Origin: Simkania sp. | Lineage (GTDB): Bacteria; Chlamydiota; Chlamydiia; Chlamydiales; Simkaniaceae | DNA length: 6,472 nt | NCBI GenBank assembly: GCA_028281425.1 | Contig: JANQJX010000002.1 | Coordinates: forward strand, 1-6,472 | Direction: 5' to 3' | Shown: positions 1 to 6,461 of the stretch, in pieces | How the letters are laid out: every line of letters starts with the position of its first letter | How positions within the stretch are numbered: position 1 is the first letter of the stretch | The notes under the pieces: model-generated | The model's database searches: none | What the model was told of the DNA's origin: nothing | The model's input: the letters and a program-made list of their open reading frames with translations, nothing else | Translations under genes and position numbers: made by a program

Positions 1-109
1 TTTAGAACCAAAGATATGGAGGATAAGAAAGAAGTTTAAAAATTTTGCTTTATGGAATTTATCCCCCCTTTACCTATGGAATTTTCCTTGACTTTGACAT
101 ACGACCTTT
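1..109. other. Left-edge stretch, no supported gene
   Basis: Frame 1 stays open from the window edge to a TAA at 37-39 (reading FRTKDMEDKKEV) and could be the last codons of an upstream plus-strand gene, but twelve residues are too few to judge. A second frame is open from base 2 to a TGA at 89-91 and is the same frame as the DUF1016 remnant that follows; nothing in its translation looks like the family. The ten bases TATGGAATTT occur twice, at 51-60 and 75-84, a short direct repeat that may mark a rearrangement. No clear terminator or promoter is visible. Confidence 0.3.
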
Positions 110-613
110 TTGGACCAAATCAAGAACGATATAAGGCAGGCTCAGCTCCGAGCGGCTTTATCAGTGACACGTGAGCTTACAACTTTGTACTGGCGATTTG
201 GAAAAAGACTCTCGGAAAACATCTCAGAGCAGGGTTGGGGAGCCAAGACAATTGATAAGCTATCTAAGGATATAGCTTCTTCATTTCCAAATGTTTCAGG
301 ATTTTCTCTTAGGAATTTGAACTATATGAGGCAGTTCGCCAAGAGCTATCCTGACGAAAATTGGGCAACAGCTGTTGCCCAAATTCCCTGGGGGCATAAT
401 ATGATTTTGATGCAGAAGGTAGAGACTTTAGAAGCAAGGCTTTGGTATGCAGAGCAAACCATAGAGAATGGTTGGAGCCGGAGTATGCTCACTACTTGGA
501 TCGAAACCGATTTGTATGGTCGCCAAGGCAAAGCGATTCATAACTTCCAGAGAACACTTCCTCAACATCTTAGGAAACAAAGGTTAAAGCCTTGCCCAAT
601 CCTGGGTCTTTAA
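110..613 (+). pseudogene. DUF1016 N-terminal domain remnant (YhcG/PDDEXK nuclease family), truncated at both ends
   Basis: The translation matches the helical N-terminal domain of DUF1016/YhcG proteins. Visible family hallmarks are LYW..GK (about residues 26-32), QGWGAKTIDKLSKDI, GFSLRNLNYMRQFA, the AQIPWGHN block (about 90-97), LWYAEQTIENGWSR, and RQGKAIHNFQRTLP ending near base 562. Intact members usually have roughly 330-370 residues and carry a C-terminal PDDEXK nuclease domain; here the expected continuation (SDLAQQTLKDPY-like) is absent in all three frames, and an unrelated tail of 16 codons runs to the stop. At the other end, family-like sequence (TTFLDQIK) seems to reach back to about base 100, yet TGA stops sit in frame at 95-97 and 89-91. 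The only available start is a TTG at 110 without a Shine-Dalgarno. The family is linked to DNA cleavage and defence-type islands. This copy lacks any catalytic part, so I read it as a dead fragment. Its GC (about 45% by hand count) exceeds that of dnaE. Confidence 0.85.
361..382. repeat. 22-base perfect palindrome inside the DUF1016 remnant
   Basis: The half-site TTGGGCAACAG is followed immediately by its exact reverse complement, giving an uninterrupted 22-base palindrome; the flanking bases (A at 360 and A at 383) do not extend it. On the plus strand it encodes the WATAVAQ stretch just before the family's PWGHN motif. It could act as a cruciform or a dimeric protein site, or it may be chance within coding sequence. 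Confidence 0.8.
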
Positions 614-629
614 GCATCATGCGTGCCAT
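570..629 (-). pseudogene. Possible decapitated gene start (19 codons)
   Basis: On the minus strand an ATG at 629-627 is preceded at 7 bases by AAGAGG (642-637), a good Shine-Dalgarno, and opens a 19-codon frame (MARMMLKDPGLGKALTFVS) ending in TAA at 572-570. The frame stops within about ten bases of where DUF1016 homology ends on the plus strand (about 562). A likely reading is that a minus-strand gene lost everything after its first codons when the DUF1016 DNA was joined here. It could equally be a short leader peptide or chance. I do not recognise the peptide. Confidence 0.25.
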
Positions 630-729
630 ATAAAAACCTCTTAAATAAGAAAAACAAGATAAAGTTTATACACTAAAAATATTTTTCAGACACCCCCTAG
701 AAAAGGTAAGATTTTTAGATTCTGAGAGA

Positions 730-750
730 GAACATGTTTAAAGCATGTTC
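730..750. repeat. Inverted repeat / hairpin GAACATG-N7-CATGTTC
   Basis: Seven bases, GAACATG (730-736), pair perfectly with CATGTTC (744-750) around a 7-base AT-rich loop. No T run follows on either strand, so it is not a standard intrinsic terminator. It sits about 170 bases upstream of the candidate uhpC promoter. It may be an operator-like dyad, part of a structured RNA, or the trace of a lost element. Confidence 0.5.
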
Positions 751-900
751 GACTTAAAATTCGAGGGGGAATAGAAGCGAATATTGAGATCCTTGCCTGA
801 TTTATTTGAGCTGATTGAAATGATCTTCATTTGTTCAAAGCAATTATACAGGAGTCTCATACTATATCAGAATTAAAAAGACTTTGACTCTGATTAAGGC

Positions 901-929
901 TTTAAATTTATTTATTTTGATGTCATAAT
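901..929 (+). promoter_or_regulatory. Candidate sigma-70-type promoter for uhpC-dnaE
   Basis: TTTAAA at 901-906 (four of six bases of the -35 consensus), a 17-base spacer, and CATAAT at 924-929 (five of six of the -10 consensus) would start transcription near 936, leaving a leader of about 33 bases before the uhpC GTG. A better -35 match, TTGACT at 884-889, has only a poor -10 (TTTATT) at 17 bases. In AT-rich DNA such matches are common, so this is a candidate only. Confidence 0.35.
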
Positions 930-954
930 GGATTAAGTATGCATAGATCAATTT

Positions 955-962
955 AAAAAGGG
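955..962 (+). promoter_or_regulatory. Ribosome binding site deciding the uhpC GTG start
   Basis: AAAAAGGG ends 6 bases before the GTG at 969. This spacing supports the GTG rather than any later in-frame ATG as the uhpC start; the first later ATG, at residue 55, would remove the first membrane segment. Confidence 0.6.
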
Positions 963-968
963 TTCTTC

Positions 969-2312
969 GTGGGTGTTGCTAGCTTCTTTAAACCTGATTC
1001 TCCCCAAAAACTCATTGAAGATCCAGATAAGGTAGAATCTACATTTCGTTATTGGCGTATTAGAATATTTTATTCTATTTATATCGGATATGCTTTTTTT
1101 TATTTTACTCGACTTAGTTTTACATTTGTCATGCCAGTGCTCATCACCGAACTTGGATTTGAAAAAAGTCAACTTGGATTTTTATGTAGTCTTGCAGCAA
1201 TTAGTTATGGGGTGAGTAAATTTTTAAGTGGAGTAGTTTCTGACCGATCGAGTCTGCGATTTTTTATGGGAATTGGATTGATCATGACTGGGGCTTTTAA
1301 TATTTTTTTTGGGCTCTCTTCTACTTTGGTCTTTTTTGCTCTTTTTCAGGGAATGAATGGACTTTTTCAAGGATGGGGGTCGCCTCCTTGTGCGAAACTT
1401 TTAACTTCTTGGTATTCTCAAAGTGAGCGAGGACGTTGGTGGGGTTTTTGGAATACGTCTCATAACATTGGAGGAGCTCTTATTCCTTTAATCTGTGCTT
1501 TTGCCATTCAGCTCCTTGGTTGGCGCTTTGCCATGTATTTTCCAGGAGTTATGGCGATTTTAGTGGGAATTTTTTTGATCAATCGTATTCGAGATAATCC
1601 TGAAGCTTTGGGATTGCCTTCTGTTGAGAGGTATCGTAAAGAAGAAAATCCCCTTCAACAGGGAAAAGAGGTATTTAGAAAAAAATCATCGAAAGAAATT
1701 CTTTTTCAGTGTGTTCTTAAAAATAGATTTATTTGGATTCTAGCGATTTCTTTTTTCTTTGTTTATGTGATTAGACAAGCAATTAATCAATGGGTGCAAA
1801 TTTATCTCATTGAATCAAAAGGCTTTTCTTTAATGGGAGCGGGTTCATGTGTTTTTTGGTTTGAAATAGGAGGAATTTTTGGTAGTTTATCAGCTGGCTA
1901 TCTGTCGGATACTCTTTTCAAAGGAAGACGTGGCCCTGTAAATGTGCTTTTTAGCTTTGGGATGGTGATTGCTCTATTTACCCTTTGGCATATTGCGTCT
2001 TCAAGTATTATTGTATTTTCAGTGGTCATGTTTATCGTTGGATTTCTTATTTTTGGTCCTCAAATGCTCATCGGAATTGCGGCAGCTGAGATGGCTGGAA
2101 AAGAGGCAGCTGGATCAGCAACAGGGTTTGCTGGTTTATTTGCTTATATGGGGGCAGCAGCAGCCGGATATCCTTTTGGAAGAATTATAGATGATTACAA
2201 TTGGTCTGGATTTTTTATACTTCTTGGCATTTGTAATTTAGTTGCGGTTTTGATGTTGCTTCCATTGTGGAAACCTAAAATCGTTGAAAGTAAAATAGCT
2301 CAAGCAGGGTAA
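969..2312 (+). CDS. uhpC: Glucose-6-phosphate:phosphate antiporter, OPA family (UhpC)
   Basis: Inner-membrane transporter of the organophosphate:phosphate antiporter branch of the major facilitator superfamily, 447 residues, the usual family length. Hydrophobic segments fit twelve helices in two halves around a charged central loop (about residues 205-250). Residues matching the substrate site of GlpT/UhpT are present: R48 in FYFTRLSF, K84 in SKF, H165 in NTSHNIGGA and R269 in YVIRQ. The family blocks SDRSSLR (91-97), FQGWGSPPCAKLL (133-145), WYSQSERG and YLSDTLFKGRRGP (311-323) are clear. In chlamydiae the UhpC homologue imports host glucose-6-phosphate in exchange for phosphate, whereas in Escherichia coli UhpC is a sensor; with no uhpA/uhpB here, transport is the better call. 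The start is GTG with AAAAAGGG 6 bases upstream. dnaE follows after 9 bases, as in Chlamydia, suggesting one transcript. A related sugar-phosphate substrate cannot be excluded. Confidence 0.94.
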   Translation: MGVASFFKPDSPQKLIEDPDKVESTFRYWRIRIFYSIYIGYAFFYFTRLSFTFVMPVLITELGFEKSQLGFLCSLAAISYGVSKFLSGVVSDRSSLRFFMGIGLIMTGAFNIFFGLSSTLVFFALFQGMNGLFQGWGSPPCAKLLTSWYSQSERGRWWGFWNTSHNIGGALIPLICAFAIQLLGWRFAMYFPGVMAILVGIFLINRIRDNPEALGLPSVERYRKEENPLQQGKEVFRKKSSKEILFQCVLKNRFIWILAISFFFVYVIRQAINQWVQIYLIESKGFSLMGAGSCVFWFEIGGIFGSLSAGYLSDTLFKGRRGPVNVLFSFGMVIALFTLWHIASSSIIVFSVVMFIVGFLIFGPQMLIGIAAAEMAGKEAAGSATGFAGLFAYMGAAAAGYPFGRIIDDYNWSGFFILLGICNLVAVLMLLPLWKPKIVESKIAQAG

Positions 2313-2321
2313 ATTGAGCAC

Positions 2322-5300
2322 GTGGCTTGGATTCCTCTTCATGTTCATTCTCAATTTTCAATTCTAGATTCAACGGCTTCCATTGAAGATCTTATTCGAA
2401 AAGCAGTTGAACTCGGGTTAGAAGCACTAGCTCTTACCGATTTTTGTAATATGTTTGGAGCCATTGAATTTTTTAAGAGCTGCAAAAAGCATAAGATCAA
2501 ACCCATTATTGGAATCGAAATCATAGTTGCCCCTTTTTCTTGCAAAGAAAAGAGTCGTCTTTCTAACCATTTTATTGGCTACCCACTTATTTTACTTGCC
2601 AAAGGATATTTGGGTTATCAAAATCTTTGTAAGATTGCATCGATGGGATATCTCGAAGGATTTTACTATACTCCTAGAGTGGATAAAGAAATTTTGGAAA
2701 AACATTCAGCCGATTTGATCTGCCTTTCTACTTCTATGCGAGGGCGTATTCCTCAAATGATCATTCAAGGTAGAGAAGAGGAATTAAAAGAAGAGGTTGA
2801 GTGGGTTCAGTCGGTTTATCAAGATGACTTCTTTTTTGAGTTAGGGCGTTATCAAATGACTCAAGAGAGGCTTGAAGAAGATAAGATCGATCAAGAATCA
2901 TGGCTCTATCAAAGTTATATCGATCGGATTAAAAACCAAGAGAAAATCGAAAAAAAGATTCTTGAGCTTTCAACACAAAAAAATATTCCCTATGTTGCAA
3001 CCAATGAAATTCATTATCTCAGAAAAGAAGATTGGAAGGCCCATGAGGTTTTGATGAATATTCAATCGAAAGAGGCCTGTGAAATTGTTGAAAGAGATGG
3101 TTTTGGAAAAATCAAAAATCGCGTTCCCAATCCTAAAAGAAAAGCCATTCCAACCCATGAGCTCTATTTTAAAACACCTCAGCAAATGCAAGAGCTTTTT
3201 ACTGATATTCCCAAAGCAATTGAAAGGACTCTTCACATTGCTAAGACATGCAATCTTGAAATAGAGTTTAAAAAAAAATATTATCCCATTTTTATTCCTC
3301 CTCCTCTTGAAGGAAAAAAGTTTGAAGAAAAAGAACGTCTCAAAGAAGCAGAAGTTTACTTGAAAAAGCTCTGTTTGGATGGAATTAAAAAGCGTTATAC
3401 TTCTAAAAAGTTAGAAAAAGTTAAAACGAGACACCCTGGAAAAGATCCTCTTGAAATTGTACGAAAACGACTTGATTATGAATTTTCTGTTATTGCCTCC
3501 AAGGGAATGTGTGACTATCTTCTTATCGTTTATGATTTTATCGCATGGGCTAAAAAAAAGGAGATTCCTGTAGGTCCAGGACGGGGATCAGGTGTTGGAT
3601 CTATTATTCTCTATTTGATTGGGATTACTGATATTGAACCTCTTCAATTTAATCTCTTTTTTGAGCGTTTCATCAATCCAGAGCGCATTTGTTATCCAGA
3701 TATTGATGTTGATATTTGCATGGACCGCCGCTCAGAGGTCATTGAATATACTTTGAAGAAATATGGACGTGATAAAGTCTCTCAAATCATCACTTTTGGA
3801 ACGATGAAAGCCAAAATGTCCATTCGAGATGTAGGACGTGTCTTAAATGTTTCTTTAAGCAAAGTGAATGAAATTGCAAAACTTGTTCCGGACGATTTGG
3901 GAATGACACTTGAAAAAGCTTTAAAACTCAATTCTGAATTCAAACGCTTTGTTGAAGAAGATGAAGAGGCTAAGCATATTCTTGAATTTGCATTGAAATT
4001 AGAAGGGTGCATTCGCAATACGGGGACTCATGCAGCGGGAATCATCATTTGTAGAGATCCTCTCACCGATCACCTGCCTATTTGTACGACTAAAGATGCA
4101 GAAATGACAGTCACTCAATATGCAATGAAGCCGGTTGAAGCAGTTGGAATGCTTAAAATTGACTTTTTAGGTCTTAAAACACTGACATCGATTCAAAAAA
4201 CCGTTGATGCTATTAAAGTATCAACTGGGCAAACGATTCATTGGGCTGATTTACCTTTTGAAGATAAAAAAACATTTGCTTTGCTCAATGAAGGAAAAAC
4301 CCAAGGCATTTTTCAACTTGAATCTTCGGGAATGCAAGAACTCATTAAACAATTACATATCGATCGATTTGAAGATATTTTTGTGATTGGAGCTCTCTAT
4401 CGTCCTGGTCCTATGGAGATGATTCCGTCATATGTCAATAGAAAACATGGGCGAGAAACCATTGAAATCGATCATCCACTTATGGAAAAAATCATTAAAG
4501 AGACCCAAGGAATTATCGTTTATCAAGAACAAGTGATGCAAATTGCTCAAGAACTTGCGGGGTATTCTCTTGGAGAAGGGGATGTCCTTCGAAAGGCTAT
4601 GGGGAAAAAAGATAAAGAAGAGATGAATCGGCAGCGAGAAAAATTTTTATCAGGAGCTTTAGAACATGGGATTGAATCAACTAAAGCCATTGAAATCTTT
4701 GATAAAATAGAAAAATTTGCTTCTTATGGTTTTAATAAATCTCATGCTGCAGCTTATGGGTATCTGAGCTATGTCACTGCTTTTTTAAAAGCCAATTACC
4801 CGAAAGAATGGCTTGCCGCTCTGATGACTTGTGATCGAGATGATCTTTCCAAAGTAGCCAAGCACATCCGAGAAGCTGAAATGATGGGGATTGAGATGCT
4901 TCCTCCTGATGTGAATGAAGCTGGCATGGAGTTTGTTGCAGTATCTCAGGGCATTCGATTTGCGATACCTGGTATTAAAGGTGTGGGAAAAGGGGTTGTT
5001 GAAGCCATTGTTAGAAATAGAGAAAAAAAAGGATCTTTTAAATCTCTCTACGATTTTTTTAAAAGAAACCCTACTTCGGTTGTAGGTAAGAAAGTTGTTG
5101 AAAACTTAATCTATGCAGGAAGTTTTGATTTTACAAATTGGGCGCGCGAAGAATTGGTTTATAGTATTGAACCCATGTTTGAAGTTGCAGCGCAAAAACA
5201 ACGGGAAGAGGAAAAAGGGATTCTTGATTTTTTAACGATTTTAGGAGAGGAAGAGGCTCATTTTGAAAGTCCTCCTCAGATTGAAAAAACAGCTTCTCAA

Positions 5301-6035
5301 AAAGAGCTTTTGTCCAAAGAAAAAGAACTCCTTGGGTTTTACCTCACAGGACATCCGATGGATGCTTATAAAAAAAATATTAAAGCTCTCGATTGTTTAC
5401 CATTACACGAGATTAAAAAAGTTGAGTCATATTCTTTTTGCAAAATTGCTTTCATTGTTGAGAATGTTAAAGTAAAAATTTCCATGAAATCGCAACGTAA
5501 ATTTGCTATTTTAACCATTTCTGATGGCTTAGAAACACTTGAGCTTCCTATATGGTCAGATCTATATGAAGAAAAGCAAAAGCTATTTCAAGAAAATCAA
5601 CTTCTCTATGCAATCGTGCAGGTGGATCACGATGAAAATCACATTAAATTGCGTTGTCGTATGGTAGAAGATCTTACGCAATTAGATGAAAAACAAATCA
5701 CAGAATTAAATGTCTTGCAAAAACAGATGTGTAAAATGACAAAAAGAGGCATGAAAAACATGAAAAGGAAAAAAGAAAAAAGAGAGCAAGATAAGAATCA
5801 AAAAAAGCTTTTTCTCCATCTCGATATCGATCATATCCGTTTTACTCACATTTTAAAGCTTAAGAAAACTTTTCATCAATTTCCTGGATTAGCGGCAATT
5901 AAGATTCAGTTCCATTCAAAAGATCAAAAAGTCGCTCTGATTGAAATCGAATCAAAATGGGGTGTGAATTTAAATAATTCTCTCAAAGAGACTCTTTTAA
6001 CTCTTCCTTTTATTTCTTCTTTTGTTTTTGAATAA
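2322..6035 (+). CDS. dnaE: DNA polymerase III subunit alpha
   Basis: Catalytic subunit of the replicative polymerase, 1237 residues, in the range of chlamydial DnaE proteins. Domains in order: PHP domain (about 4-300, starting IPLHVHSQFSILD), polymerase palm with PGRGSGVGS (419-427) and PDIDVD (459-464), and KIDFLGLKTL. The catalytic aspartates corresponding to E. coli D401, D403 and D555 are D462, D464 and D614. Then come the fingers (VYQEQVMQIAQ from about 733, GYGFNKSHAAAY at 801-812), a helix-hairpin-helix region (PGIKGVGKG from 883), LTGHP (1008-1012), an OB fold (about 1037-1120), a Lys/Arg-rich linker (about 1134-1162) and a C-terminal domain that should bind tau. The PHP metal site is degenerate, so proofreading presumably depends on a separate DnaQ. 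The usual clamp-binding stretch reads GILDFL (966-971), without the canonical glutamine. The GTG start lies 9 bases after the uhpC stop and gives the conserved N-terminus; its Shine-Dalgarno is weak (GCAGGG inside the end of uhpC), hinting at translational coupling. Confidence 0.97.
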   Translation: MAWIPLHVHSQFSILDSTASIEDLIRKAVELGLEALALTDFCNMFGAIEFFKSCKKHKIKPIIGIEIIVAPFSCKEKSRLSNHFIGYPLILLAKGYLGYQNLCKIASMGYLEGFYYTPRVDKEILEKHSADLICLSTSMRGRIPQMIIQGREEELKEEVEWVQSVYQDDFFFELGRYQMTQERLEEDKIDQESWLYQSYIDRIKNQEKIEKKILELSTQKNIPYVATNEIHYLRKEDWKAHEVLMNIQSKEACEIVERDGFGKIKNRVPNPKRKAIPTHELYFKTPQQMQELFTDIPKAIERTLHIAKTCNLEIEFKKKYYPIFIPPPLEGKKFEEKERLKEAEVYLKKLCLDGIKKRYTSKKLEKVKTRHPGKDPLEIVRKRLDYEFSVIASKGMCDYLLIVYDFIAWAKKKEIPVGPGRGSGVGSIILYLIGITDIEPLQFNLFFERFINPERICYPDIDVDICMDRRSEVIEYTLKKYGRDKVSQIITFGTMKAKMSIRDVGRVLNVSLSKVNEIAKLVPDDLGMTLEKALKLNSEFKRFVEEDEEAKHILEFALKLEGCIRNTGTHAAGIIICRDPLTDHLPICTTKDAEMTVTQYAMKPVEAVGMLKIDFLGLKTLTSIQKTVDAIKVSTGQTIHWADLPFEDKKTFALLNEGKTQGIFQLESSGMQELIKQLHIDRFEDIFVIGALYRPGPMEMIPSYVNRKHGRETIEIDHPLMEKIIKETQGIIVYQEQVMQIAQELAGYSLGEGDVLRKAMGKKDKEEMNRQREKFLSGALEHGIESTKAIEIFDKIEKFASYGFNKSHAAAYGYLSYVTAFLKANYPKEWLAALMTCDRDDLSKVAKHIREAEMMGIEMLPPDVNEAGMEFVAVSQGIRFAIPGIKGVGKGVVEAIVRNREKKGSFKSLYDFFKRNPTSVVGKKVVENLIYAGSFDFTNWAREELVYSIEPMFEVAAQKQREEEKGILDFLTILGEEEAHFESPPQIEKTASQKELLSKEKELLGFYLTGHPMDAYKKNIKALDCLPLHEIKKVESYSFCKIAFIVENVKVKISMKSQRKFAILTISDGLETLELPIWSDLYEEKQKLFQENQLLYAIVQVDHDENHIKLRCRMVEDLTQLDEKQITELNVLQKQMCKMTKRGMKNMKRKKEKREQDKNQKKLFLHLDIDHIRFTHILKLKKTFHQFPGLAAIKIQFHSKDQKVALIEIESKWGVNLNNSLKETLLTLPFISSFVFE

Positions 6036-6194
6036 GAAAATATCCTGATCAGAATTCAGATTGAAATTTTTTTCGAATGGCAAGGAATTCAAGAGAGAGC
6101 CTCCCTTTGAAAATAGGGACTTTGTCCCTACCTCACCAAAGGGGCCTACCCCAACTTTCGCAAAATTTAACTTAAGTCACTAAAAATGAACGTT
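6036..6194. other. Intergenic region after dnaE with weak terminator signals
   Basis: Directly after the dnaE stop is a small dyad, CTGA (6045-6048) with TCAG (6056-6059), then a run of seven T at 6067-6073. The stem is short and seven bases separate it from the T run, so it is a poor intrinsic terminator. On the minus strand, TGAA-ACG-TTCA followed by five T (about 6196 to 6182) directly overlaps the stop of the opposing frame and is equally weak. A nested inverted repeat at 6103-6143 is listed separately. Confidence 0.3.
6103..6143. repeat. Nested inverted repeat, possible minus-strand terminator or dispersed element
   Basis: An outer stem CCCTTTG (6103-6109) pairs with CAAAGGG (6137-6143). 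Inside it, TAGGGAC (6114-6120) pairs perfectly with GTCCCTA (6124-6130) around a three-base loop. On the minus strand the inner hairpin is followed by four T, so it may end transcription of the opposing gene; on the plus strand no T run follows. The two-tier, GC-richer design in an AT-rich gap also resembles small palindromic repeats scattered in bacterial genomes; only a genome search could show this. Confidence 0.6.
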
Positions 6195-6461
6195 TCACTT
6201 TCCAAAGACACTACAAAATCGATTGGGATTTTTGTGGGAATTTAAGCTACCTGCTTTAGATTTACGCTTGTTGATTTCTTTTGTGATGAGCTTAAGGCCA
6301 CTGAGAATAGTACGTCCACTCTTTACATACGCACTAGTGTTGTGTATGATGTCAGAGTAGAGCATTTTCATGCGGGAAGCCTCTCCAGAGCAGCTGAAGA
6401 GCTCGTCTGCCACCTCCCAAGCCAGTGTGATCATTACCAGTTCTTCCATACTAATCACCAT
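6195..6461 (-). CDS. Hypothetical protein, possibly 5'-partial
   Basis: Minus-strand frame of 88 codons from an ATG at 6461-6459 to TGA at 6197-6195. The frame remains open upstream to the window edge, so the true start may lie outside; GGTGGA just before this ATG is a weak Shine-Dalgarno, and a second ATG lies four codons later. I do not recognise the product. The translation is mixed hydrophobic and charged in its first two thirds (MEELVMITLAWEVADELF, then LYSDIIHNTSAYVKSGRTILSGLKLI), suggesting helices, and ends in a basic tail rich in Lys, Asn and Ser. No signal peptide, membrane segment or known motif is visible. GC by hand count is 81 of 180 bases in 6241-6420 (45%), above dnaE, consistent with different ancestry. 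It runs convergently towards dnaE. It may be a real gene's C-terminal part, a gene remnant, or an open frame by chance. Confidence 0.4.
   Translation of the reverse strand: MVISMEELVMITLAWEVADELFSCSGEASRMKMLYSDIIHNTSAYVKSGRTILSGLKLITKEINKRKSKAGSLNSHKNPNRFCSVFGK

Larger units (their letters stand above)
614..968. other. Intergenic region upstream of uhpC
   Basis: About 355 bases without a convincing gene. It holds the upstream part of the opposing short frame (to 629, with its Shine-Dalgarno at 637-642), an AT palindrome AAAAATATTTTT at 675-686, a hairpin at 730-750, a C5/G5 complementary pair around it (693-698 and 764-769), and a promoter-like sequence at 901-929. A frame from 784 to about 876 has only about 31 codons and no ribosome binding site. 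I see no tRNA or known riboswitch. Confidence 0.5.

Noticed and set aside
88..122. TTGACT/TTGACA at 88-99 as a -35 box for the DUF1016 remnant
   Set aside because: No -10-like sequence at 16-18 bases, and any transcript would begin inside the reading frame.
346..531. Minus-strand frame of 61 codons opposite the DUF1016 remnant
   Set aside because: Lies entirely antisense to family-matching sequence, with no ribosome binding site or recognisable product.
784..876. Short plus-strand frame of about 31 codons before uhpC
   Set aside because: Begins with TTG, has no Shine-Dalgarno and no recognisable motif; such lengths arise by chance.
948..1172. Minus-strand frame of 74 codons overlapping the start of uhpC
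   Set aside because: Shadow of uhpC; covers the well-supported N-terminal membrane segment in antisense.
2970..3236. Minus-strand frame of 88 codons inside dnaE
   Set aside because: Antisense to conserved DnaE sequence; no independent evidence.
3782..4018. Minus-strand frame of 78 codons inside dnaE
   Set aside because: Opposite the conserved palm region, and its Ser-rich composition is what antisense of this region would give.
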